DNA of 64,000 nucleotides, from contig NZ_JANKHG010000016.1 in assembly GCF_024623725.1 (NCBI RefSeq), forward strand, positions 267,030-331,029, given 5' to 3'. Positions 9,215 through 17,866 of this stretch are shown here, piece after piece. Within the stretch, counting starts at the first letter, position 1, and each line of letters starts with the position of its first letter. The notes beneath the pieces were generated by a model. That model did no database searches and had not been told where the DNA came from. It saw only the letters and a list, made by a program, of their open reading frames with translations. Source of the DNA: Limnobacter parvus (lineage in GTDB: Bacteria; Pseudomonadota; Gammaproteobacteria; Burkholderiales; Burkholderiaceae_B). The translations under genes were made by a program, and so were the position numbers.

Positions 9215-10336
9215 ATGATTGCCCTTGGCGCGATGTCTGGCACCAGCACCGACGGTGTCGATGTCGCGGCCATTCAAGTGAATTCTAAAACATCCGCAAT
9301 GCGCTTTGTTGGCGCAACCAGCCTTGAGTTTCCACCGAAGCTGCGCCAAACGCTTTTGATGCTGCAGCAGCTGCCACCTCAGTTTGATTCACATTCAGAC
9401 CCCCTGTCTGTCATGCTCGAAGCGCGCCATGAATTGACCTTGCTTTATGCGCAATGCGCCAGGCAATTGCTGGCTGAATTAGGTCTTGAGGCGAGTGACG
9501 TACAAGTGTTGGGTGCACATGGTCAAACGCTTAGGCATCGGCCAGAACTGGGTTATACCTATCAAATGCTCGATGGCGCCCTGTTGGCGAACTCTGTGGG
9601 TATTCATGTTGCCAATGATTTTCGTTCTGCCGATGTCGCCTTGGCCGGGCAGGGTGCCCCCCTGGTGCCCGCTTTTCACCAAGCATGGCTGAATGGCAAA
9701 GGCATACACGACCGCACGGCCGTTTTGAACCTAGGTGGCTTTTCCAATTTGACGGTATTAAACGGGGCAGTTCAGCCATTGACCGGCGGCGATTGCGGTC
9801 CAGCCAACTGTTTGATGGACATGTGGGCTCAGCGCATGTTCCAGATTCCAATGGACATTGACGGTGAAATTGCCTCCATGGGCAACCCCAGTCTGGATTT
9901 GCTGAACTGTTTTTGGCAGCACCCGTTCTTTTCCCAAGAATGGCCAAAAAGTACGGGCCGCGATGCTTTCAATTTGCAGTGGTTCGACAGTTGCTTGGCG
10001 AAAACAGACCGAAATTTGCCTGCTGAAGACGTGATGGCAACACTGTTGACCTTGACTGTAAAGTCAATTCAAGCCAGCCTTCCGCCGGGGGTGGAACAAG
10101 TTTTTGTTTGTGGTGGTGGCGCGAAGAACAGCACTTTGGTCTCGCAGCTTCGGTTCGATTGTGCACCTGTTGATTTCTTGCCAATTGAAAATCTTGGTTT
10201 GCCAACCCAAGCCGTAGAAGCCGCCGCGTTTGCCTGGTTGGCTCAGCAGCGAGTTGTAGGTTTGCCAGGGAATTGCCCCTCCGTAACAGGTGCGCGAAAA
10301 GCGGCAGTGCTTGGTGCGTTGTACCTTGCCGGCTGA
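9215..10336 (+). CDS. anmK: Anhydro-N-acetylmuramic acid kinase
   Basis: Phosphorylates and opens 1,6-anhydro-MurNAc recovered from murein turnover, giving MurNAc-6-phosphate. 373 residues, full length. Family marks: MIALGAMSGTSTDGVDVA at the start, GAHGQTLRHRP, NLGGFSNLT, TGGDCGPANCLMD and VFVCGGGAKN. Starts 2 bases after the M23 peptidase gene, so the two form a murein cutting and recycling unit. It converges on the histidine kinase gene with a 10-base gap. Confidence 0.96.
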   Translation: MIALGAMSGTSTDGVDVAAIQVNSKTSAMRFVGATSLEFPPKLRQTLLMLQQLPPQFDSHSDPLSVMLEARHELTLLYAQCARQLLAELGLEASDVQVLGAHGQTLRHRPELGYTYQMLDGALLANSVGIHVANDFRSADVALAGQGAPLVPAFHQAWLNGKGIHDRTAVLNLGGFSNLTVLNGAVQPLTGGDCGPANCLMDMWAQRMFQIPMDIDGEIASMGNPSLDLLNCFWQHPFFSQEWPKSTGRDAFNLQWFDSCLAKTDRNLPAEDVMATLLTLTVKSIQASLPPGVEQVFVCGGGAKNSTLVSQLRFDCAPVDFLPIENLGLPTQAVEAAAFAWLAQQRVVGLPGNCPSVTGARKAAVLGALYLAG

Positions 10337-10346
10337 AACCTGCGCT

Positions 10347-12152
10347 TCAAATAATTAGCGCTGTTCTTTTCCGAAATTCGGTTGCAGATTTTGAAAAGGC
10401 AGAGGTACTGTCGTTGGCTTCGGCACCTTCTCGAATCGGGAAGAGTTCACTGATCACATTCAGATTCATATCATTTTGACGAGAACTGATCGGGATTCTG
10501 ATCATTTCTTTGGTGAATTCAATTTGCGCATTGCTGCCATTGGGCGTGTTGTAGATCAATATGCAGCAAGGTTCGTAGTCAAGCAATGACCCCAGAAGTT
10601 TCAATTGATTGCTGGCTACATCAAGCTGTGATTCTTCACCCGCGTACATAATGTAAACCGAGGACATTCCTCGACGCAGTGCACACAGATAGGCACGGTA
10701 AGCCCCATTGAGATTGAAGTCGACCTTGTCGAATCCATCGGTGGGGAGCCGGCGCTGAATTTCGATCAGGTGCTCATTGTTGATTGCCATCACCTGCGCT
10801 TCGAAGTTGCTTTTCGTTTTGATAGAAGGCAACTTGCCACGGTGGCTAACTTCCGCCTCTTCCGGGAACATGACTTCGAAAATCGAACCCACAATCTGTT
10901 TGTTGATGCAACGGTTGCGACACTCTGTTTTCGCCAGAATATGTTCACTTAGATCGCGAATAATATTACTGCCATGTCCCCAGCCCTTGTTGTGTTGCGC
11001 CACTTTGTCGTTCTCAATGCCCGGCCCTGTGTCTGCGATCTGAATACATACCTTCCCGATTCTGCGCCGAACCCCCACCACCACGCCGCCTTTGCTGGTG
11101 TATTTGATGGCGTTGTCCAAACCATTTCTGACGATCTTTGTCAGTGCTTCTTTGTTGCTCAACACGCTGAGTTCGCTTGGCACGTATCGAATTTCCAGGT
11201 GCTTCACCTCTGCAAGCATTCGATATTCTTCTATGAGTGGCTCCAGCACCTCATTGATCATTACCTGTTGAAGTGGTGCATTGTTGTCGTCGACCGGGTA
11301 ACGGATCGCGGTGTGCAATTGATCAAAAAACTCCTCCAGCATGTTCTTCAGTGCCTTCTGAGCCGTTTGAATGTGCTGGTATCTCGCCGTTACTTCGGGG
11401 TCTTTTGAAATGGCTTTGCCCACGCTTGCCAGAATTCCCAAGGTACTCAATGGCTGGCGCAAATCATGCCGAAAATCTTTCAGAACCCGACGTCCCCGAA
11501 AAGCAAGTTTCATGAGGTCTTGGTCAATTCTGCTTTGTTCGTCCCAGCCGATTTTGGTTCGTGTTCTCGATAAGTCCTGAAATCCCATGTGAAACACGCA
11601 AGTGAACAGAAGAAAACAATATGCAGCGATGACCAGGGTTAAGTCAGGTGGGGTAGCGGATAACGGGAGGCTTGTTTGAATGTGAAACAGGCCATTCACC
11701 ACACAGTAGAACAGACCAAAATAGACTGCCTTGATCAAAGTGACCCGGGGTAAATTGCTGTAGGTTTTTGTAATGGCCAGAAGACACAGTGCTTGTACGC
11801 AAATCAGGGCAGTGTGAGCCTCCCAGGTGTAGGCAAGCACATCGGCCCCGGCGGCAAGCATACCGATGCCAAAAGGCGTTAGGGCCGAGCGTTCCGCCAC
11901 AATCGTGCCACGTCGGCGCCCCAGGAATGCTGCGCCGAAGAAAAGAAAAGACAGCACCTGAAACGCAACATGCAAAGGTTCTGCATGCTCAAGTTGGGCG
12001 AAGCTGCCATAACCCAGAATCAGGAAGCCAAGCAGGATCACCCCTATCACAGCAGATGCGTTCTGCCGTTGATTGGGAAGATGGTTCGAAAAAAACGGAT
12101 ATAGCGAAATACCCAGCAATACTGCAAGCGCTGTAATTGAGCTATTTATCAT
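10347..12152 (-). CDS. Membrane sensor histidine kinase with a degenerate receiver-like C-terminus
   Basis: 601 residues. Residues 1-190 form about six to seven transmembrane helices. A linker leads to the dimerisation helix with FRHDLRQPL (phospho-accepting H229). The ATPase domain shows NGLDNAIKYTS (344-354), ADTGPGIE (373-380) and a glycine turn GWGHGSN. From about 448 a receiver-like region follows (AQVMAINNEHLIEI, FNLNGAYRAYL, SVYIMYAGEE, CCILIYNT), but the acidic pocket and phospho-accepting Asp are not apparent. No recognisable extracytoplasmic ligand domain, so the signal may be sensed in the membrane. The paired regulator gene lies 45 bases upstream on the same strand. Confidence 0.85.
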   Translation of the reverse strand: MINSSITALAVLLGISLYPFFSNHLPNQRQNASAVIGVILLGFLILGYGSFAQLEHAEPLHVAFQVLSFLFFGAAFLGRRRGTIVAERSALTPFGIGMLAAGADVLAYTWEAHTALICVQALCLLAITKTYSNLPRVTLIKAVYFGLFYCVVNGLFHIQTSLPLSATPPDLTLVIAAYCFLLFTCVFHMGFQDLSRTRTKIGWDEQSRIDQDLMKLAFRGRRVLKDFRHDLRQPLSTLGILASVGKAISKDPEVTARYQHIQTAQKALKNMLEEFFDQLHTAIRYPVDDNNAPLQQVMINEVLEPLIEEYRMLAEVKHLEIRYVPSELSVLSNKEALTKIVRNGLDNAIKYTSKGGVVVGVRRRIGKVCIQIADTGPGIENDKVAQHNKGWGHGSNIIRDLSEHILAKTECRNRCINKQIVGSIFEVMFPEEAEVSHRGKLPSIKTKSNFEAQVMAINNEHLIEIQRRLPTDGFDKVDFNLNGAYRAYLCALRRGMSSVYIMYAGEESQLDVASNQLKLLGSLLDYEPCCILIYNTPNGSNAQIEFTKEMIRIPISSRQNDMNLNVISELFPIREGAEANDSTSAFSKSATEFRKRTALII

Positions 12153-12197
12153 TTAGTTGTTGTAATGCCCGTTGAATGGCCGCCTAAAGTTTGGTTT

Positions 12198-12869
12198 TCA
12201 AACCATGGCAGATGCGTTAAGTCGCGGAATTTTGCGATACAGACTGACGGCCTGAGTTCGATTTTTAACGTTCATCCTCGTGAAAATCTCACGTAAATGG
12301 GTTTTGATGGTTTCTGGCGACAAATCCAGCTTCCGTGCGATTTCTTTGTTGGACAGACCAGACGCCAAATAATGCATTACCTGTTGTTGTTTGTGGGTCA
12401 ACTGAATTCCATTGTTCTGTCCCATGCGCCCGGTCAAGTGTTCGCCATTGGTCTGTCGATTCGACAAGGCGTTGGGGCGCCACTGAACTTGAACACCTGC
12501 GCGAGTCAATGCCTCCAGCAAAACAGAAGAAGTTTGCTCGAACCCCTCGGATTTGGACAAGGTCCACGACGGAGCATGTTGGCTAGGTGTCACAGAATTT
12601 AAAAGTTGGTCATCACCACTCATGATTAACATGGGTAGGTTGGGGTTAAGTTGAGTAAGAATGTCGATGACTTCCTGGCCCTGCGCGTCGGGCAAGCGCA
12701 AGTCCGTAATAATCAAGGACGGGGTGTTTCGGCAACAAAGCTCCTTGGCATGGGCAATGCTGGCCGCGCACAGTATTTCCGCATTGGTTGCCACGAATTC
12801 AACCAGGTCTTTGATGCCAGTTGCAAAAAGTGGATGGTCTTCAATAACCAGAATCTGGTTTGATGGCAT
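12198..12869 (-). CDS. NarL/LuxR-type response regulator
   Basis: 223 residues. The receiver domain shows VIEDHPLF (acidic pocket), IITDLRLPD (phospho-accepting Asp), LIMSGDD and TLSKSEG (conserved Lys). The LuxR HTH at the C-terminus reads LTHKQQQVMHYLASGLSNKEIARKLDLSPETIKTHL. The start is at MPSNQILV because GGAGGAG lies just upstream; a 30-residue longer frame is not needed. It is the first gene of a regulator-kinase pair and probably receives phosphate from the kinase downstream. Targets unknown. Confidence 0.9.
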   Translation of the reverse strand: MPSNQILVIEDHPLFATGIKDLVEFVATNAEILCAASIAHAKELCCRNTPSLIITDLRLPDAQGQEVIDILTQLNPNLPMLIMSGDDQLLNSVTPSQHAPSWTLSKSEGFEQTSSVLLEALTRAGVQVQWRPNALSNRQTNGEHLTGRMGQNNGIQLTHKQQQVMHYLASGLSNKEIARKLDLSPETIKTHLREIFTRMNVKNRTQAVSLYRKIPRLNASAMV

Positions 12870-13177
12870 CGCTGTCTCCTCCCGAGGATTTACTAATTCA
12901 TTAAGTGTCACTAGATGTGAGCATATGAACATCTTTATTTGATTAACACTTTTTTCCAACCCTCTTTAGGGGGAGTTAACCGCCTCGTTTGTATGCAGTC
13001 AATAGGGATATGCCGTAATCCGACACAAAGCACCTCGTTCTGCATGATTTTTTGTTAGCGTTGCGCCGTGAATTTGTGGTCCTGTAGGCTGTTAAACTGT
13101 CAAAATGTTGGTTTTTATTAGAATAACAACAACAAATCAGAACTTAGGTCGATCAAAACAAGGTTCAATTTAGAAAC
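12870..13177. other. Divergent intergenic region with no gene
   Basis: 308 bases between the response regulator and fabR-like starts. I see no gene or RNA. It holds the regulator's strong ribosome site (GGAGGAG), an AT-rich stretch at about 12890-12955 containing the inverted pair AAGTGT / ACACTT, and a small CCCTC-GGGGG hairpin near 12960. Both divergent promoters must lie here, but I cannot assign -35/-10 boxes with confidence. Confidence 0.5.
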
Positions 13178-13882
13178 ATGAGAACAAGATTAAGCGCCGC
13201 GACCACCAAGCCGGTTGACGAAACCCAGGCCCGTGTACGGCGCAAGGAGCAAACGCGCCAGAATTTGATGCAGGCCGCGTTAACACTTGTTGGCAATGGC
13301 AACAGTTTCACAGCACTTGGCATACGCGAAATCACCCGTGAAGCCGGGGTGGTGCCCACCGCGTTCTATCGTCACTTCAAAACCACCGACGAACTTGGTT
13401 TGGCTTTGGTTGAAGACGGCGGAATTACCCTGCGAAGGCTATTGCGCGAAGCCCGGCAAGCCAGCCTTCCCGGTGAAGACATGATTCGCCATTCCGTCAG
13501 TGTTTTTGTAACCTATCTTAAACAGCATCACCTTGAGTGGCGCTTTATCAGTTCGGAGCGCTCTGGTGGGTCCCAATCGCTTCGAAATGCCATTCGCAAT
13601 GAAATCGCACACTTCACAAACGAAATGGCCAGCGACCTGCGTTTGCTGAACATTTTCCCCGGGCTGTCGACCCACACACTGACCTTGATCTGTAGCCTGG
13701 TGGTCACTTTGATGATGAATTCAGCCACCGATTTTCTGGATGCACGTGCCGATCAACCTCAGATCGAAAAAGAAATGTTGGACAATTTCGTGAAGCAAAT
13801 CGTGATGGTGTTCCTAGGTGCGGCCCATTGGGAAGAAGAACCGACCCAGTCTTTGCTCAGTGGGCTTTCAAAGCCCAAATAA
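13178..13882 (+). CDS. fabR: TetR family regulator, FabR-like
   Basis: 234 residues. The TetR HTH spans about 25-75 (RKEQTRQNLMQAAL, IREITREAGVVPTAFYRHF). The rest aligns by eye with E. coli FabR: ELGLALVEDGGITLRRLLREAR, then FISSERSGGSQSLRNAIRNEIAHF. FabR represses unsaturated fatty acid synthesis genes in response to acyl chain composition. The downstream HAD-UbiA gene starts 10 bases after the stop and may be co-transcribed. A role in controlling lipid or polyprenyl functions here is possible but unproven; the symbol marks resemblance. Confidence 0.8.
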   Translation: MRTRLSAATTKPVDETQARVRRKEQTRQNLMQAALTLVGNGNSFTALGIREITREAGVVPTAFYRHFKTTDELGLALVEDGGITLRRLLREARQASLPGEDMIRHSVSVFVTYLKQHHLEWRFISSERSGGSQSLRNAIRNEIAHFTNEMASDLRLLNIFPGLSTHTLTLICSLVVTLMMNSATDFLDARADQPQIEKEMLDNFVKQIVMVFLGAAHWEEEPTQSLLSGLSKPK

Positions 13883-13892
13883 ACTGCCTTTT

Positions 13893-15305
13893 ATGACTAA
13901 ACCCATTGTTTATGTTGACCTTGATGGCACTTTAAGCCCATCGGACGTTCTGCTGGAATGCTGTCTTCTTTTGCTAAAGAAGAACCTGTTTTATGGGTTT
14001 TTGATGGTGTACTGGGCCTTGAAAGGGCCTTGGGTATTCAAAACCGAAATTGCAAAGCGCATTGACCCTGTGTTGGATTACCTACCAATCGACGCGGTTG
14101 TGCTTGAGCGTTTGAATCAATTGAAATCGGCGGGGCATGAATTGGTGCTGGCCAGTGCTTCCTTGTCTCGTGACGTTAAAAAAATTGCAGATCGCCTGGG
14201 GCTGTTTGATCGCATCATCGCCAGTGAACATTCAAATTTGAAAGGCGTGAACAAGTTGAACGCCATTGAAGTGGACAGCCAGGGGAGGCCCTTCCTTTAT
14301 TTTGGCGATGCGGCTGTAGACATTCCGGTCTGGGAGAAGGCCGCAGTGGCTTACGGGGTGAATACCTCGACCAAGACACGCAACAAAGCAATGGCTGCTG
14401 GGGTGGAATTGAGCCGCATTGATTCCCGGCAATCTGGCATTCGAGTGTGGCTTAAGGCAATGCGCTTGCAGCAATGGGCTAAAAACTCTTTGCTCTTTCT
14501 TCCATTGATTGCCGCGCATGAGCTGGATCAAAAGCTTTGGTTGAACATGTTAGTGGGTTTCATTGCGTTCGGCTTGGTGGCTTCTGCCACTTACATCTGG
14601 AATGACCTGATGGATCTGAATGCTGACCGTCAGCACCCAAGAAAAAAACATCGACCCATGGCCTGTGGCGATTTGTCGATCAGCAAAGCTTTTGTATTGA
14701 TGAAAGTGCTGGGTGTGTTGGGTTTTACGGCCGCGTTTGTGGCCTTGGGTTGGCAATTCACCTTTGTGCTTTTCATTTATACAGTGGTGACATTGCTTTA
14801 CACCTTCGTGTTCAAGCGCACCGCAATTGTGGATGTGGTGTTGTTGGCGATGCTATACACCGTGCGGGTTATTGCGGGTGGCGTGGGTGCCGAACTTGAA
14901 ATGTCGAGTTGGTTACTGGCCATTTCACTGTTTGTATTTCTAAGTTTGGCCTTGGTGAAACGTTGTGCAGAACTTGAATTCCTGCAGATTGAGGGAAGCC
15001 AGCCGCAAGGTCGTGGTTATCGAATGAGCGACTTGAGCTATCTGGTTTCCATGGGCATTTCCAGTGGCTTTGTGGCGGTGTTGGTGTTGGCCTTGTATGT
15101 TGACAGCCAAAACGGCACCGAGAAATACAGCACACCAGAATATTTATGGGGCATTTGCCCCATCTTTTTGTATTGGCTAATGCGGATCTGGATACTGACC
15201 TCCCGCAAGGAAATGATCGACGATCCGGTTCATTTTGCAATTCATGATCGCATCAGCTGGGGTTTTCTGGGCGCAGTGGGCGTGTTGGTGTTCATGGCGG
15301 CTTAA
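13893..15305 (+). CDS. HAD phosphatase-UbiA prenyltransferase fusion (DPPR synthase-like)
   Basis: 470 residues. Residues 1-200 are a HAD phosphatase (YVDLDGTLSP with D9 and D11, LASASLS, FGDAAVDIPVW). From about 210 the protein is a multi-pass UbiA enzyme with WNDLMDLNADRQHP and KKHRPMACGD, the pattern seen in decaprenyl-phosphate phosphoribosyltransferases, plus TVRVIAGG. Such enzymes join PRPP to polyprenyl phosphate; the fused HAD could remove the 5-phosphate from the product. Start at 13893 gives MTKPIVYVDLDG; the longer frame overlaps fabR. The next gene, 13 bases on, is a GT-C glycosyltransferase that would use a polyprenyl-phosphate sugar. Substrates are inferred. Confidence 0.85.
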   Translation: MTKPIVYVDLDGTLSPSDVLLECCLLLLKKNLFYGFLMVYWALKGPWVFKTEIAKRIDPVLDYLPIDAVVLERLNQLKSAGHELVLASASLSRDVKKIADRLGLFDRIIASEHSNLKGVNKLNAIEVDSQGRPFLYFGDAAVDIPVWEKAAVAYGVNTSTKTRNKAMAAGVELSRIDSRQSGIRVWLKAMRLQQWAKNSLLFLPLIAAHELDQKLWLNMLVGFIAFGLVASATYIWNDLMDLNADRQHPRKKHRPMACGDLSISKAFVLMKVLGVLGFTAAFVALGWQFTFVLFIYTVVTLLYTFVFKRTAIVDVVLLAMLYTVRVIAGGVGAELEMSSWLLAISLFVFLSLALVKRCAELEFLQIEGSQPQGRGYRMSDLSYLVSMGISSGFVAVLVLALYVDSQNGTEKYSTPEYLWGICPIFLYWLMRIWILTSRKEMIDDPVHFAIHDRISWGFLGAVGVLVFMAA

Positions 15306-15318
15306 GTGGAATTTAACA

Positions 15319-16857
15319 ATGCGAACTGAACTGCCTTTGCGAACCGCTCGTTCGGTGTTTTGGTCCACCGTGTTGGTTACAACACTGATCAAAATTTGGC
15401 TTGCCTATTTTTTCCCGATGACGGGAGATGAAGCGTTTTTCCACCTTTGGTCGACTGATTTAAGCTGGGGATATTACGATCACCCACCCATGATCGGCTG
15501 GTGGTTGTGGGGCTTGAGCCACATTGGCAATGAACCGATTGTGATTCGAAGCCTGACCATGCTTTTGACCACGGTAATCGCAGGTGGCGTGGTGTTGTTG
15601 GCGCGTGAGCTGTTGCCTGCTGCACAAGAAGCACGCGCGTGGCTGGCCGGCGCGGTGTACTTGTCGATGCCAGTGTCATGGTTTGCCGTGTTTGTAACCA
15701 CAGACACCCCGCTGATATTTTTCATGGGTTTGTCAATTTTTACATACGCACGGGCGATTCGTAGCAATTCCGGTTTTGGAATTTTTTTAGCTGGTTGCTT
15801 TCTTGGCTTGGCCTTCCTGTCCAAGTACTTTGCGGTTTTGCTTGGTTTTGCATTTGGCATGCACCTGCTGTTTCAGCCCCAACGCGTTAAGTACCTTTTG
15901 CTGCTAATGGCGGGTGTTTTGCCGTTTGCCAGCGTGAACATTGGCTACAACCTGCACAATTGCTGGAACAACATCATGTTTAACCTTGTGAATCGGCACG
16001 AGGATGCACAGCTGGGATGGGGCACTGTTTTCACTTACCTGGGCATGATGCTGTACTTGCTAACCCCCTGGGCCTTGTGGAGCCTGCTTAAGGGGGTGCG
16101 GGCGTGGTCCTCTCAAAGTGCGTTGTTTTTTGCATTGTTGGTTCCCCTGACTTTGTTTTTTCTGATTTCGCTGAATAAAACTGTAGGACTTCACTGGGTT
16201 CTGGGTTTTCTGCCGATTGCCTTTGTTTTATTGGCTTTGTGCGCATCAACGGTCTGGATGAGGCGCTATGTGTGGTTTAACGCAGCTTTGTCATTTCCAC
16301 ATCTGGTCTTGTTTGGTTTGCTGATGCATGCCAATGCAGGCGTGTGGCCCACAAAAGATTTTCAGGAAGATGTGCGGTTTCACCGCGAGATGCCGGCGAT
16401 TCTTGCCAACTTGACTCAAGACATGCCACCAGATGGCGTGCTCACCACAATTGCATATTCACCCGCCGCATTGATGACGTACCATCACAAGCAGGTCGTG
16501 CCTGTGTTTGGGCCCGGCAAATACCACGCCCGTAACGACGACACATTCGTCGATTGGCGGAATATGAATGGCAAGCCCATTCGAATTGTGGCCAAGGCCA
16601 AACCCATCGATGCTGCCCTGTATTCCGATTATCTTTCGGATGTGCGGGTGCAAACCCGGGATATTCAAGGCGTGCCGTTTACGATCGTCGATGGCACCAA
16701 TTTCAATTATGAGCAATTCAGAAATGTCGTGTTGCGTGAGGCAGTCGAGAAGTACTATCAAATTCCATCTGTACTGCCGGTGCTGGACTGTCCATTTGCG
16801 CGCAAATACGGATTCGAGGAAGAGTGCAGGGTGGGTGATTTGGGTTTGTTCAAGTAA
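15319..16857 (+). CDS. GT-C glycosyltransferase, ArnT/PMT-like (GT39/GT83 type)
   Basis: 512 residues with about 10-12 predicted membrane helices and a soluble C-terminal part of about 150 residues. The first loop carries TGDEAFFHLW and YYDHPPM, the acidic donor-binding motif of polyprenyl-phosphate-dependent glycosyltransferases such as ArnT. The start ATG at 15319 follows the HAD-UbiA stop by 13 bases; the frame extends upstream only within that gene. Together the two genes look like a lipid-linked sugar supply step and a transfer step to an envelope acceptor. The acceptor (lipid A, protein or glycan) cannot be told from sequence. Confidence 0.85.
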   Translation: MRTELPLRTARSVFWSTVLVTTLIKIWLAYFFPMTGDEAFFHLWSTDLSWGYYDHPPMIGWWLWGLSHIGNEPIVIRSLTMLLTTVIAGGVVLLARELLPAAQEARAWLAGAVYLSMPVSWFAVFVTTDTPLIFFMGLSIFTYARAIRSNSGFGIFLAGCFLGLAFLSKYFAVLLGFAFGMHLLFQPQRVKYLLLLMAGVLPFASVNIGYNLHNCWNNIMFNLVNRHEDAQLGWGTVFTYLGMMLYLLTPWALWSLLKGVRAWSSQSALFFALLVPLTLFFLISLNKTVGLHWVLGFLPIAFVLLALCASTVWMRRYVWFNAALSFPHLVLFGLLMHANAGVWPTKDFQEDVRFHREMPAILANLTQDMPPDGVLTTIAYSPAALMTYHHKQVVPVFGPGKYHARNDDTFVDWRNMNGKPIRIVAKAKPIDAALYSDYLSDVRVQTRDIQGVPFTIVDGTNFNYEQFRNVVLREAVEKYYQIPSVLPVLDCPFARKYGFEEECRVGDLGLFK

Positions 16858-16860
16858 ACA

Positions 16861-16883
16861 GCGGGAAGTTTTTCCCCGCGGTC
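16861..16883. terminator. Possible convergent terminator hairpin
   Basis: GCGGGAA pairs with TTCCCCGC (one bulged base) just after the glycosyltransferase stop and before the end of the convergent secreted-protein gene. Only a short T-rich stretch (TCTTTAA) follows, so this is a weak call. Confidence 0.35.
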
Positions 16884-16891
16884 TTTAAAGA

Positions 16892-17866
16892 TTATTTGTT
16901 TGCGTTGGCTTCAATGTTTTGCCATTTAATCTGGCCTTTCAGCGCGCTTAATTCCTCGTGGCCTTTGATTTTAACGGGTACAGACCATTCACCGATCTGG
17001 TTAATCTTACCGGGCTTGTTGTCCAGTCTGGGATCTGAATAAGTGACTGTACTTGTTTCCGACACTTTTACCCATGGCGAGTCTTCCTTAAAGTCTCCAA
17101 AAAACAAACCGGTGTCCTGCGCCCATTTGTGATTGCCCAGTAGCCACACCCCGTCTTTTCGCAGTTCCATGAAGGGTTGGTTTTCATCATCAAGTATTTC
17201 GAATTCATGCTGAGCTGTGCCCATTCGGCTAAGCAAAAGTGCATTTCCGCTGAGGCCGGGAACCAAGACGTTCAACCCCGAGAATTCAGGTTCACTGATC
17301 AAAGTGGGGCGCCAATAACCTGTCATTGGCTCGGCTTCCACGCGTTCTACGCGGACACTGATCGGCTTCCCACTACTAATCAGTTGCAAATTGAAGTGAG
17401 CAACTTCTTCGTTGATCAATCGGGGGTCGTACCAGCCGTAACCAGGTTGCTTGTCCAACAGAATCCAGTTGGGTTTTTCGTTGGGGTTTTCTTTCAGACG
17501 ATCGGGTACTGGGCCGCCGCCGGGCTGCCTTGATCGATGCCAACCAACAGCATTCAAATCGGCATAAAGTTTGTCACCTTCGAAACGCAGGAAGGGGCGC
17601 TTGTCTTCACCCAACACTTCCAGTGTTTGCTGGCCGTCGGTGGCCAAGGCAAACTGATAGGCATTGGATTTCACAACTTGCAGGGAAATGCCCTTGGGCA
17701 ATTTTGCCTTTGAGCTTACCGTGGGTATTCCGCCTTCGGAGCCATGTTCGGCATGTGCATGCGCTGCGCTTGGCAGAACGATGTGACCAATTGTGAGGGT
17801 GGAAAAAGAAAACGCCAGGCAGGCGCCCAGCGTTTTCTTCACCCAGTTCGTTTTAACGACGGGCAT
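16892..17866 (-). CDS. Secreted protein paired with the copper-radical oxidase
   Basis: 324 residues with a signal peptide (cleavage probably near PSAAHAHA, residue 38). The mature protein seems to contain two copies of one module. PFLRFEGDKLYADLNAVGWHR with GYGWYDPRLIN matches PFMELRKDGVWLLGNHKWAQ with TVTYSDPRLDN. I recall that the W-x-D-x-R type motif resembles a secreted family from actinobacteria, but cannot name a family. The gene overlaps the end of the oxidase gene by 14 bases, so the two are translated together and probably work together outside the cytoplasm, perhaps as maturation or anchoring partner. Function unknown. Confidence 0.7.
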   Translation of the reverse strand: MPVVKTNWVKKTLGACLAFSFSTLTIGHIVLPSAAHAHAEHGSEGGIPTVSSKAKLPKGISLQVVKSNAYQFALATDGQQTLEVLGEDKRPFLRFEGDKLYADLNAVGWHRSRQPGGGPVPDRLKENPNEKPNWILLDKQPGYGWYDPRLINEEVAHFNLQLISSGKPISVRVERVEAEPMTGYWRPTLISEPEFSGLNVLVPGLSGNALLLSRMGTAQHEFEILDDENQPFMELRKDGVWLLGNHKWAQDTGLFFGDFKEDSPWVKVSETSTVTYSDPRLDNKPGKINQIGEWSVPVKIKGHEELSALKGQIKWQNIEANANK

